Positions 1 through 6,083 of a DNA stretch of 8,678 nucleotides are shown here, in pieces. A program made the position numbers and the translations under genes. The stretch is from RGIG5612 sp963599255 (GTDB taxonomy: Bacteria > Bacillota > Clostridia > Lachnospirales > Lachnospiraceae): NCBI GenBank assembly GCA_963599255.1, contig CAVBWS010000062.1, positions 1-8,678 on the forward strand, in the 5' to 3' direction. The notes below the pieces were generated by a model that did not search any database, was not told the origin of the DNA, and worked only from the letters and a program-made list of their open reading frames with translations. How positions within the stretch are numbered: position 1 is the stretch's first letter; each line of letters opens with the position of its first letter.

Positions 1-1
1 C

Positions 2-1513
2 CGTGATGTGCCGTCCATCGAAACACCGGGGGTTTCTGTCTTAGACGAGTATTATTGGCTTAATAAGCATGATCCGAACTATTCACTCTGCCGTGCCACG
101 GTTAATCGAGGCGAGGATGCTCATACGGATAAAAAATTCGAGCTGGATAAGGATTCGGCCATGGCATTATCTAAACTGTTCATGACTCCGGAGAAGGACT
201 TAGAGGACAAGAAGATATCTGATATTCTGCCGGATTCCTTCTGGAATACTAATTTCTGGCTTTACTGGCAGACCATGTTTGCCTTCCAGCGTTGGTCAAG
301 TGCACTTGAGATGAAGCGTTATCTCTGCCGTTACGTGCACCACATTGACGGCCTTCCGGATTTCAGTGCCCTGAGATTTACCAAATACAATCAATACGAG
401 AGCATGATCATGCCGCTGGTTAAATACCTGGAATCTCACGGTGTTCATATTGAATATGGCATGGATGTGAAGAATGTCATCATAGCATCCGAGGGCGGCA
501 AGAAAGTGGCTAAACAGATCGTTTATGTCAAGAACGGCGAAGAGCAAACCATCGATCTGATTGAAGATGATCTGGTATTCATTACCAATGGCTGCTGTAC
601 TGATACATCATGTTACGGAGATCAGAACCATGCGCCGGATCTTTCTGCAGTGAAGAATGGCTACGGCGAGTCCTGGGATATGTGGAAAGCCATTGCGGCT
701 CAGGCACAGCACGGTGAGTACGGCAACCCGGATACATTCTGCAGTAATGTTGAGGCAACTAACTGGATGAGCGCTACGGTAGCAACATCTGACGAGGAGA
801 TTATCAATCATATTATGAATATATGTAAACGTGACCCTCGTACAGGTAAGGTAACAACTGGCGGTATCGTAACAGTCAAGGACAGTACAGACACCTGGTA
901 TCTATCATGGACAATTAACCGCCAGCCGCAGTTTAAATCACAGGACAGGAATATGGTGCTCGTATGGCTGTATTCATTAAGTACAGACAAAGAAGGCAAT
1001 TATGTCAAGAAGGCTATGCGTGATTGTACAGGCGAGGAGGTTTGCCGTGAATGGCTGTACCATATAGGTGTTCCGACAGATAAGATAGATGTACTGGCTC
1101 ATGATGCCTGCAATACCACGACTTGCTATATGCCATATATTAATGCCTTCTTCCAGCCACGTAAGGAATCCGATCGTCCGAAGGTTGTTCCGGATGGCGC
1201 AGTGAACTTCGCATTTATCGGTCAGTTTGCTGAAACTCCACGTGATACAATCTTCACCACGGAATATTCAATGCGTACCGGTATGGAATCTGTATACACC
1301 TTGCTGAATATCGACAGGGGAGTACCGGAAGTCTGGGGAAGTAAGTATGATGTGCGTGAACTTCTTCGTGCATGTTATTATGCAATCGATAAAAAGCCAC
1401 TTTCAGAGGCTGAGCTGTCATTTGTAGAACGAAAATTACTGCATATTGTTACGAAGAAAATAGCAGGTACAGATATTGAGATCCTGCTGCGAAACAGCGG
1501 TCTCATCGAATAA
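2..1513 (+). CDS. ohyA: Oleate hydratase (myosin-cross-reactive antigen family), 5'-truncated by window edge
   Basis: FAD-dependent fatty-acid hydratase that adds water across the cis-9 double bond of oleate, or of linoleate, giving 10-hydroxy fatty acids; usually a detoxification activity at the inner face of the membrane. The frame is open to the left edge, and 503 residues of a roughly 560-650 residue family are visible. The missing part holds the N-terminal GxGxxG FAD-binding motif and, as I recall the family, the catalytic glutamate. Visible hallmarks are DEYYWLNKHDPNYS near the start, FWLYWQTMFAFQRW, the run HHIDGLPDFSALRFTKYNQY (about nt 336-397, where the family's catalytic tyrosine lies), DDLVFITNG, the C-terminal NFAFIGQFAETPRDTIFTTEYS, and RACYYAIDK. 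The GTG at 8-10 is an internal valine, not the start. There is no terminator before the radical SAM gene 81 nt downstream, so the two are probably co-transcribed. The family call is secure; substrate range is inferred from the family. Confidence 0.96.
   Translation, partial: RDVPSIETPGVSVLDEYYWLNKHDPNYSLCRATVNRGEDAHTDKKFELDKDSAMALSKLFMTPEKDLEDKKISDILPDSFWNTNFWLYWQTMFAFQRWSSALEMKRYLCRYVHHIDGLPDFSALRFTKYNQYESMIMPLVKYLESHGVHIEYGMDVKNVIIASEGGKKVAKQIVYVKNGEEQTIDLIEDDLVFITNGCCTDTSCYGDQNHAPDLSAVKNGYGESWDMWKAIAAQAQHGEYGNPDTFCSNVEATNWMSATVATSDEEIINHIMNICKRDPRTGKVTTGGIVTVKDSTDTWYLSWTINRQPQFKSQDRNMVLVWLYSLSTDKEGNYVKKAMRDCTGEEVCREWLYHIGVPTDKIDVLAHDACNTTTCYMPYINAFFQPRKESDRPKVVPDGAVNFAFIGQFAETPRDTIFTTEYSMRTGMESVYTLLNIDRGVPEVWGSKYDVRELLRACYYAIDKKPLSEAELSFVERKLLHIVTKKIAGTDIEILLRNSGLIE
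1374..1395 (+). repeat. ohyA 3'-end block A, parent copy of the scar at 3043-3064
   Basis: This 22-nt stretch of ohyA (starting GTTATTATGC and ending GATAAAAA) recurs at 3043-3064 with 20 of 22 identities. Both differences are transitions at third codon positions and leave the encoded residues YYAIDK unchanged. Confidence 0.8.
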
Positions 1514-1539
1514 TAAATTAAGCTTATATCTATGTATGA

Positions 1540-1556
1540 AATAGAATGAGACCAAA
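1540..1556 (+). repeat. Downstream-of-ohyA block B, AATAGAATGAGACCAAA
   Basis: This 17-nt block begins 27 nt after the ohyA stop codon. It recurs at 3075-3091 with one mismatch (AATAGAATGTGACCAAA), again after a block resembling the ohyA 3' end. Blocks A and B therefore occur in the same order and orientation on both sides of the radical SAM gene. Confidence 0.8.
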
Positions 1557-1594
1557 TGAAAAATAGAATTCTGAAGTGAAGGGAGGGTATACCT

Positions 1595-3037
1595 ATGCAG
1601 AACAAACTTACTCACAAAATGGAAAGAGCTGCGTTTAAGAAAGTGTTGGACGGCCTTATTGACAAAGCAGTAAAAGAGGGCGGAATCGAATTCGCACAGG
1701 AACTGTTGGATTTTGTTTATAAAATCCAGGGAGATTCGTGGAAACCGACCACTTATGCCGCACTTAAGGATATTATCTACAATCCCGAAGCAAAATACCA
1801 TCAATTTACATTAAACCTTATTAAAAATGTTAATCCCAATATTTTAAAGACATATATCCTCAATGCTTTTTATGAAAGCGGATTCCGAGGATATCAGACC
1901 ACAAGGGAAATGTCTGAAAAATACAACTGTAACATCCCATGGGTTGTTTTGATAGATCCGACGACGGCGTGCAACATGCGCTGCAAGGGATGTTGGGCTG
2001 CAGAATACGGCAACGCATTAAGCCTTACATATGATGAAATTGATGATGTGATCACACAGGGCAAGGAATTCGGTATGCATGCCGTAATGTTTACTGGCGG
2101 AGAACCGCTGATAAGAAAAGCTGATATCGTCAAACTTTGTGAAAAACACTATGATGATGCTTTTAATATTTTTACGAATGCAACTCTGATAGACGAGCAA
2201 TTCTGCCAGGATATCATAAGACTTGGAAACCTCATGGTCTCAATCTCTGTTGAAGGTTTTGAAGAAGCAAATGACGGCAGAAGAGGCGAGGGCCATTACG
2301 AAAAAGTTATCAAAGCGATGGATCTTCTCAAAGCACATGGAATTCCATTTGCATGCTCTATCTGCTACACAAGCAAGAACTACGATGTCGTTACAAGCGA
2401 CGAGTTCCTTGATATGCTTATTGAGAAGGGTTGTATCTTTATTTGGTACTTCCATTATATGCCTGTAGGAAATGAGGCCGATGTAAATCTTCTTGTTACA
2501 CCCGAACAGCGTGCATATATGAAGAAGAGAATCCGTGAAATCCGTGACCTTGAAGGCGGAAAACCGGTATTTGCAATTGACTTCCAGAATGACGGCCAGT
2601 TCGTTAATGGATGTGTTGCAGGAGGTAAGATCTATTTCCATATCAATGCAGCCGGAGATATTGAACCCTGTGCATTTGTTCATTATGCAGACAGCAATAT
2701 CAGGCAGGACAGGCTTCTTGATGCTTTCCAGAAACCTTTGTTCCAAGCATACAGAGCACACCAGCCGTTCAACGAGAATCAGCTCAGACCGTGCCCGATG
2801 CTCGAAAATCCTGAGTACTTAAGGTCAATGGTTCATGAAAGCAATGCTCATTCAACCGATCTTGCGTCACCGGAAGATGTGGACAAACTCTGTGACAAGG
2901 TAACACCTTATGCAAACGCATGGGCAGAAAAGTCGGCAGAGCTTTGGGCAGAGGATCAGGAATATATCCGTGAAAGAGCGGCTCTCAATGATAAGATGAG
3001 AGAAGAGGCCAAGGCACAAAAGAAAAAGTTAATATGA
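1595..3037 (+). CDS. Radical SAM protein with SPASM-like C-terminal cysteines, function unknown
   Basis: 480 residues. The start ATG follows a strong Shine-Dalgarno GGGAGGG (1581-1587) with a 7-nt spacer. The radical SAM core is clear: CxxxCxxC as C126, C130 and C133 (TTACNMRCKGCWA), which ligates the [4Fe-4S] cluster that cleaves S-adenosylmethionine, then the GGE motif at 168-170 (MFTGGEPL) and FTNATLI. The C-terminal part carries C340 (NGCVAGG), C359 (GDIEPCAF), C400 (LRPCPM) and C433, resembling a SPASM/twitch domain that may bind an auxiliary Fe-S cluster. About 110 residues precede the CxxxCxxC, an unusually long, mostly helical-looking N-terminal region; the tail is rich in Lys/Glu/Ala. 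No peptide precursor is visible next to it, so RiPP maturation is not supported. It probably shares a transcript with ohyA, and a terminator follows at 3099. The substrate cannot be read from the sequence. Confidence 0.94.
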   Translation: MQNKLTHKMERAAFKKVLDGLIDKAVKEGGIEFAQELLDFVYKIQGDSWKPTTYAALKDIIYNPEAKYHQFTLNLIKNVNPNILKTYILNAFYESGFRGYQTTREMSEKYNCNIPWVVLIDPTTACNMRCKGCWAAEYGNALSLTYDEIDDVITQGKEFGMHAVMFTGGEPLIRKADIVKLCEKHYDDAFNIFTNATLIDEQFCQDIIRLGNLMVSISVEGFEEANDGRRGEGHYEKVIKAMDLLKAHGIPFACSICYTSKNYDVVTSDEFLDMLIEKGCIFIWYFHYMPVGNEADVNLLVTPEQRAYMKKRIREIRDLEGGKPVFAIDFQNDGQFVNGCVAGGKIYFHINAAGDIEPCAFVHYADSNIRQDRLLDAFQKPLFQAYRAHQPFNENQLRPCPMLENPEYLRSMVHESNAHSTDLASPEDVDKLCDKVTPYANAWAEKSAELWAEDQEYIRERAALNDKMREEAKAQKKKLI

Positions 3038-3041
3038 TTGC

Positions 3042-3086
3042 CGTTATTATGCGATTGATAAAAACCGCATAAGGAATAGAATGTGA
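3042..3086 (+). pseudogene. Remnant of an oleate hydratase C-terminal coding end
   Basis: Starting 5 nt after the radical SAM stop codon, one frame reads RYYAIDKN, then unrelated residues to a TGA at 3084-3086. RYYAIDK matches CYYAIDK near the C-terminus of the intact ohyA (about nt 1374-1395). Sequence equivalent to roughly 134 nt of the ohyA tail is absent between this block and the following shared block at 3075-3091. Nucleotide differences in the coding block are silent, which suggests it once was coding. It has no start codon of its own and is not a gene now. Confidence 0.7.
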
Positions 3087-3091
3087 CCAAA
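3075..3091 (+). repeat. Second copy of downstream-of-ohyA block B
   Basis: AATAGAATGTGACCAAA matches 1540-1556 at 16 of 17 positions. Only 7 nt separate it from the terminator hairpin, so this may be the original ohyA terminator region displaced by the radical SAM gene. Confidence 0.75.
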
Positions 3092-3098
3092 CGCCGAG

Positions 3099-3130
3099 AG
3101 AGCACCGATCAATATGACCGGTGCTCTTTT
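3099..3130 (+). terminator. Rho-independent terminator of the ohyA-radical SAM unit
   Basis: A perfect 9-bp stem AGAGCACCG (3099-3107) / CGGTGCTCT (3119-3127) with an 11-nt loop runs into a short T-tract (3127-3130). It lies 62 nt after the radical SAM stop. On the opposite strand the hairpin has no following T-run, so it serves the + strand. Confidence 0.8.
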
Positions 3131-3167
3131 GGACATTTTATCGGGAATTGTAATAGCCTGCATGGAG

Positions 3168-3192
3168 GCTGCAGCTTTAATCAAGCTGCAGC
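3168..3192 (-). other. 10-bp hairpin straddling the dehydrogenase stop codon
   Basis: GCTGCAGCTT (3168-3177) and AAGCTGCAGC (3183-3192) are perfect inverted repeats with a 5-nt loop. The dehydrogenase TAA (3179-3177) sits across the loop and stem. No T-run follows on the minus strand, so it is not a canonical terminator; it could stabilise the 3' end or weakly stop convergent transcription. Confidence 0.5.
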
Positions 3193-4130
3193 TTCTGTAC
3201 GTTTTCACGGATGTGATCACAACTGTTATGAAATCCCTGTAATTCTTCATCAGACAGATCCAGAGTATATACCTGCTCAACGCCATTTGCACCGATGACA
3301 CACGGAAGTGATGAGAATATGCCTTCTTCACCGTAATATCCGTTCATAAGAGTTGAAACTGACATAACGGCGTGTTCATTATGAAATATGGCTGCGCATA
3401 TGCGGGCAGCGCAGTTGGCAACAGCATATTCTGTGCAGCCCTTTCCGGCGAGTGTTACATATCCGCCCTTACGAGCCTTTTCTTCCACATCTGCGTGGTC
3501 AAATCCGTACTGTTCCGGATATTCCTGAGCCAGTTCGGAGAGCAGCTTACCGGCGATTGATGCCGATTTCCATGCGGCAATCTGTGAGAAACCATGTTCA
3601 CCGATCATGTATGCATCAATAGATTTAGGACTGATATTAGTCACTTTTGAAATCTCAGAACGGAGGCGGGCCGAGTCAAGGCCGCAGCCGGTACCGATGA
3701 TCTTAGACGGATTATAACCCGTAAGCTTCCAGATTACAGTGCAGACTACATCACACGGATTAGAGACATTAACTAATATCCCGTTAAAACCCGAACTCAT
3801 GATTTTATTTGCAAATGTTTCAGCGGACTGTGCTGATGTGAAGAGCTCGCCGTCTCTGTTGGTAGAACACAGAGATACATTACCGGCGCTGTTTATAATG
3901 ATATCGCACTGGGCAAGATCTTCATATCGATTGCTGCAGTTTACGATACGGGTATTGTATGGTACGAAGCTAAGTGAATCGTGAAGGTCCTGTGCCTCGG
4001 ATATGACCTTCTGGTCGTGAAGACCGCACAGATATAATTCATCTGCGATTCCCTGAAGCAGAATACTGTTGGCAACATGTGCGCCTACATGTCCCAAACC
4101 AATAATGCCGATTTTACGCTGTGAACTCAT
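3177..4130 (-). CDS. L-lactate / L-2-hydroxyisocaproate dehydrogenase family oxidoreductase
   Basis: 317 residues, the usual length for the LDH/malate dehydrogenase superfamily. An in-frame ATG exists farther upstream (4289), but the ATG at 4130 has AGGAGG 9 nt before it and starts exactly at the family N-terminus, MSSQRKIGIIGLGHVG. Visible elements are the Rossmann GxGxxG (11-16), SNPCDV (123-128), LDSAR (151-155, catalytic Asp and substrate-carboxylate Arg) and GEHGFS with catalytic His179. The mobile-loop region GNVSLCSTNRDGELF (83-97) and EEKARKGGYVTLAGKG resemble lactobacillal L-2-hydroxyisocaproate dehydrogenase more than classical LDH, which suggests reduction of branched or bulky 2-oxo acids to L-2-hydroxy acids. 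Oddities: the acidic residue that normally ends strand beta-2 and binds the NAD ribose is Gly36 here, and the loop arginine appears shifted. The gene is convergent with the radical SAM gene and divergent from the gene at 4498. Confidence 0.9.
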   Translation of the reverse strand: MSSQRKIGIIGLGHVGAHVANSILLQGIADELYLCGLHDQKVISEAQDLHDSLSFVPYNTRIVNCSNRYEDLAQCDIIINSAGNVSLCSTNRDGELFTSAQSAETFANKIMSSGFNGILVNVSNPCDVVCTVIWKLTGYNPSKIIGTGCGLDSARLRSEISKVTNISPKSIDAYMIGEHGFSQIAAWKSASIAGKLLSELAQEYPEQYGFDHADVEEKARKGGYVTLAGKGCTEYAVANCAARICAAIFHNEHAVMSVSTLMNGYYGEEGIFSSLPCVIGANGVEQVYTLDLSDEELQGFHNSCDHIRENVQKLQLD

Positions 4131-4139
4131 GAATTGTTT

Positions 4140-4145
4140 CCTCCT
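4140..4145 (-). promoter_or_regulatory. Shine-Dalgarno AGGAGG that decides the dehydrogenase start
   Basis: On the minus strand AGGAGG is followed by a 9-nt spacer and the ATG at 4130. It lies inside the longer open frame that starts at 4289 and rules that upstream ATG out as the translated start. Confidence 0.85.
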
Positions 4146-4204
4146 ATATTTGTTCGGCAGACCATCTGCAGAATTACAACACATATGTGGCATTTGCATT
4201 GCTG

Positions 4205-4233
4205 ATATAATCTGCCGTCTGCAGCTTTGAAAA
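4205..4233 (-). promoter_or_regulatory. Candidate promoter for the dehydrogenase gene
   Basis: Minus-strand TTTTCA (4233-4228) and TTATAT (4210-4205) are separated by exactly 17 nt. The implied transcript start near 4198 gives a leader of about 70 nt. Both hexamers are imperfect, so this is tentative. Confidence 0.35.
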
Positions 4234-4331
4234 TATACACATTTTACAGCTGGCCTATAAGATTTTCCGTGATACTGAATATCTATCAATTAACCAACTG
4301 TCACATAATGTAGCATAAATGGACGTAAAAG

Positions 4332-4359
4332 TCAGCCGTTACCTGCAGGTTTAGGCTGA
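4332..4359. promoter_or_regulatory. 28-bp dyad between divergent genes, candidate operator
   Basis: A symmetric element has outer arms TCAGCC (4332-4337) and GGCTGA (4354-4359), 3-nt gaps, and a perfect central palindrome ACCTGCAGGT (4341-4350). It lies between the two outward-facing promoters and has no T-run on either side, which fits a dimeric regulator site better than a terminator. No specific regulator family is recognised. Confidence 0.45.
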
Positions 4360-4415
4360 TATTAGAAGAAAAGTACAGATGTTCTATATAAAAAACATTA
4401 TAAATCTTGACACTA

Positions 4416-4424
4416 TGATATAAT
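4416..4424 (+). promoter_or_regulatory. Extended -10 promoter of the PhzA/B-like gene
   Basis: TGATATAAT is an extended -10 (TGn plus consensus TATAAT at 4419-4424). The -35 position 17 nt upstream (about 4396-4401) is poor, as is common for extended -10 promoters. The implied leader is about 67 nt. A TTGACA at 4407-4412 is too close to be its -35. Confidence 0.6.
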
Positions 4425-4457
4425 GCCTATGGCTGATTTAAGTGCACAAGTTTGTAC

Positions 4458-4480
4458 ATTAATATTGGCTGAATATTAAT
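4458..4480 (+). promoter_or_regulatory. Perfect 9-bp inverted repeat in the 5' UTR
   Basis: ATTAATATT (4458-4466) and AATATTAAT (4472-4480) flank the loop GGCTG, ending 5 nt before the GGAGG ribosome binding site (4486-4490). It could be an AT-rich operator downstream of the promoter or an mRNA hairpin modulating initiation; its all-A/T stem makes it weak as RNA. Confidence 0.4.
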
Positions 4481-4497
4481 CTTATGGAGGAAGATTT

Positions 4498-5718
4498 ATG
4501 AAGAAGGTAATTACTGTAATGCTGTCAGCGGTCGTGATGGCCAGTCTGGCTGCTCCTGCATTTGCAGCTGAAGGGGAAGCTGCAATTAGTCAAAATGAGA
4601 TGACAGCGGAAGAACAGGCATGGTGGGATGATTTTGAAGTTCCGGAGGGAATGAAAGACGTTAAGCTGTATCCTGATGCACAGCTGGAGCTCAGAGAGAA
4701 GAACTATGAAACGGTTTGCAGATTCATGCAGGGATTGAGCCCGTATTTGTATCTGCTGTATGCGGATGATGTTGTGACTGGTGTGGCATATGATTTTTCT
4801 CAGACCAAGGATGCAATGCGCAACAGTGATATAGAATTTCAGAAGATGTTGGATGCGTCTAATGCAGAGGACTATCCGGACTGGGAGTGGACTAATATTC
4901 AGGTATATCAATCGGATGATCCTAATGTATTTATGATAGAGTGCGACGGATACGGAACATACATGGAAGATGGGGAAGCAGTGCGTACGCATACGGACCA
5001 TTATCTTCATAAATTCACTATGGAAGATGGACTTATTAAGGAATATATAGAATTTAATAATCCTTGTCAGGAACTCCTGGAGATGGGATTCGATGTACCG
5101 ATGCCGGGCGGAGAAGTTCCTGAAGGCGATGGAGATTCAGAAGGCGGTGAAAGTGCCGGTTCTGAAGGCGGCGCATCTGAGGATGCAGAGAACGCTGAAA
5201 CAGAAAATGCTGAACCTGTAGCCTTAACTGAGGACGAGCATGCATGGCTGGATGCATTTGAGGTTCCTGCTGGTATGAAAAATGTTGCGTTATATCCTGA
5301 TGATCAGCTTGAACTCAGAGAAAAGAACTACGAAGCAGTCTGCATGTTCATGCAGGGTCTCAGCCCATATCTGTATCTTACATATACCGATGATATAGCA
5401 ACAGGTGTGGCATATGATTTCGGAGGAACAACGAATCCGTTCAATCCGATCTTATGCAACAACATGGAGATGCAGAAGATGTTAGATGCATCAAATGCAG
5501 AGGCATATGATGGCTGGGAATGGTCCAATTTTCAGGTATATCAGTCAGATGATCCTAACATTTTCCTGGTTGAATGTGACGGCTCATGTGCAACCCACAG
5601 CGACCATTACGTTCACGAATTTATATGCAGAGACGGTAAGATCCAGCAGTATATAGAATTCAATTCACCGATGAATGAGTTAATTGAAGGCGGATACGAG
5701 GTTCCTGATTTTAGATAA
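4498..5718 (+). CDS. Secreted tandem PhzA/PhzB-like (NTF2-fold) two-domain protein
   Basis: 406 residues; the start follows GGAGG with a 7-nt spacer. Residues 1-23 are a signal peptide (MKK, hydrophobic core, AFA before A24) with no lipobox cysteine and no LPXTG or membrane anchor, so export as a free protein is expected. Two homologous domains follow, about 35-202 and 242-404, joined by an acidic Gly/Ser/Glu linker (203-241). Each has the PhzA/PhzB signature as I recall it: DW or GW before EWTN/EWSN, QVYQSDDPN, ECDG, THTDHYLH or THSDHYVH, an (M/C)xDGxI turn, then YIEFNNPC or YIEFNSP. E185 and E387 in YIEF align with the catalytic Glu of phenazine PhzA/B, while the conserved histidine region before FPDW has no counterpart. 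Phenazine PhzA/B are cytoplasmic dimers; here two units are fused and exported, and no phz genes are nearby. Substrate or ligand is unknown. It appears monocistronic, with a terminator at 5816. Confidence 0.85.
   Translation: MKKVITVMLSAVVMASLAAPAFAAEGEAAISQNEMTAEEQAWWDDFEVPEGMKDVKLYPDAQLELREKNYETVCRFMQGLSPYLYLLYADDVVTGVAYDFSQTKDAMRNSDIEFQKMLDASNAEDYPDWEWTNIQVYQSDDPNVFMIECDGYGTYMEDGEAVRTHTDHYLHKFTMEDGLIKEYIEFNNPCQELLEMGFDVPMPGGEVPEGDGDSEGGESAGSEGGASEDAENAETENAEPVALTEDEHAWLDAFEVPAGMKNVALYPDDQLELREKNYEAVCMFMQGLSPYLYLTYTDDIATGVAYDFGGTTNPFNPILCNNMEMQKMLDASNAEAYDGWEWSNFQVYQSDDPNIFLVECDGSCATHSDHYVHEFICRDGKIQQYIEFNSPMNELIEGGYEVPDFR
4600..5103 (+). repeat. PhzA/B-like domain repeat, unit 1
   Basis: Encodes residues about 35-202. 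It aligns almost end to end with unit 2 (5221-5709), sharing long identical runs such as LELREKNYE, FMQGLSPYLYL, MLDASNAE and VYQSDDPN. Unit 1 carries a roughly 8-residue insertion (around 154-162) that unit 2 lacks. Confidence 0.85.
5221..5709 (+). repeat. PhzA/B-like domain repeat, unit 2
   Basis: Encodes residues about 242-404. Protein similarity to unit 1 is high while synonymous positions differ widely, so the duplication is not recent and both copies are likely under selection. Unit 2 carries its own short insertion around residues 311-322. Confidence 0.85.
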
Positions 5719-5815
5719 ATGTCAGTTAATGTGTTAAAAAGGTCTGAGTCAGTGATTGATGTAAGTCGGCAGACGAAAGATCTTATGGCACATATCATAG
5801 GAAGCGTGAAGAATT

Positions 5816-5850
5816 ATGGCATAGTCGTTGCATACGGCTATGCCATTTTT
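5816..5850 (+). terminator. Strong terminator after the PhzA/B-like gene
   Basis: A 13-bp stem (5816-5828 with 5834-5846, one T-G wobble) around a 5-nt TGCAT loop ends in TTTTT (5846-5850). It lies 97 nt after the stop codon. The 5719-5815 stretch before it holds no supported gene. Confidence 0.88.
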
Positions 5851-5908
5851 AGGCGGCAGTAAACATCAATCAGGCAGCGGATCAGAATTTGCCGACTAAA
5901 TAGGGAGC

Positions 5909-5980
5909 AAATCGGAAATAGCTCGGAAATTTTGAACAAAATCGGAAATAAAAAGAAATAAATCGGAAATGAAAGGAAAT
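5909..5980 (+). repeat. Phased TCGGAAAT repeats upstream of the NUP promoter
   Basis: TCGGAAAT occurs at 5912, 5923, 5942 and 5963; three copies extend to AAATCGGAAAT. A degenerate GGAAAT at 5975 and AGAAAT at 5954 fill the series, giving steps near 10-11 or 19-21 nt, so all copies face one side of the helix. The last copy ends 11 nt before the -35 of the next gene. This looks like a multi-site activator region or intrinsically bent DNA. Confidence 0.6.
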
Positions 5981-5991
5981 AATGTTGAAGA

Positions 5992-6020
5992 TTGCAATTA
6001 TTAAATGCTGATGATATGAT
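5992..6020 (+). promoter_or_regulatory. Promoter of the NUP-family gene
   Basis: TTGCAA (5992-5997), an exact 17-nt spacer, and TATGAT (6015-6020) preceded by an extended TGA (6012-6014). The implied start near 6027 gives a leader of about 57 nt to the ATG at 6084. Confidence 0.65.
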
Positions 6021-6083
6021 TCCTCGGCAGAAAGTCAGAATGTAAGATATTCAATATCTACTTTGATTTAGGAAATGTAACAA

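Noticed and set aside
2240..2761. 173-codon minus-strand open frame inside the radical SAM gene, and similar long antisense frames inside other genes (for example 6132-6806)
   Set aside because: They lie wholly within well-supported genes on the other strand, lack ribosome sites, and encode cysteine/isoleucine/histidine-rich sequence typical of antisense shadows.
4131..4289. N-terminal extension of the dehydrogenase to an upstream ATG at 4289
   Set aside because: The extra 53 residues have no family match, contain the Shine-Dalgarno site and candidate promoter, and lack a ribosome site of their own.
4407..4424. TTGACA followed by TATAAT as a classical sigma-70 promoter
   Set aside because: The hexamers are only 6 nt apart. 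The -10 works only as an extended -10, and the TTGACA has no -10 at 16-18 nt downstream.
5719..5865. 48-codon open frame starting one nucleotide after the PhzA/B-like stop codon
   Set aside because: It has no ribosome binding site at a usable distance, its last third is the terminator hairpin, and the product resembles nothing recognisable. It is most likely chance.
5764..5897. 8-bp inverted repeat AGTCGGCA / TGCCGACT flanking the 5816 terminator, as possible ends of a small mobile element
   Set aside because: No target-site duplication flanks it, the repeats are short, and no other copy lies in the window.
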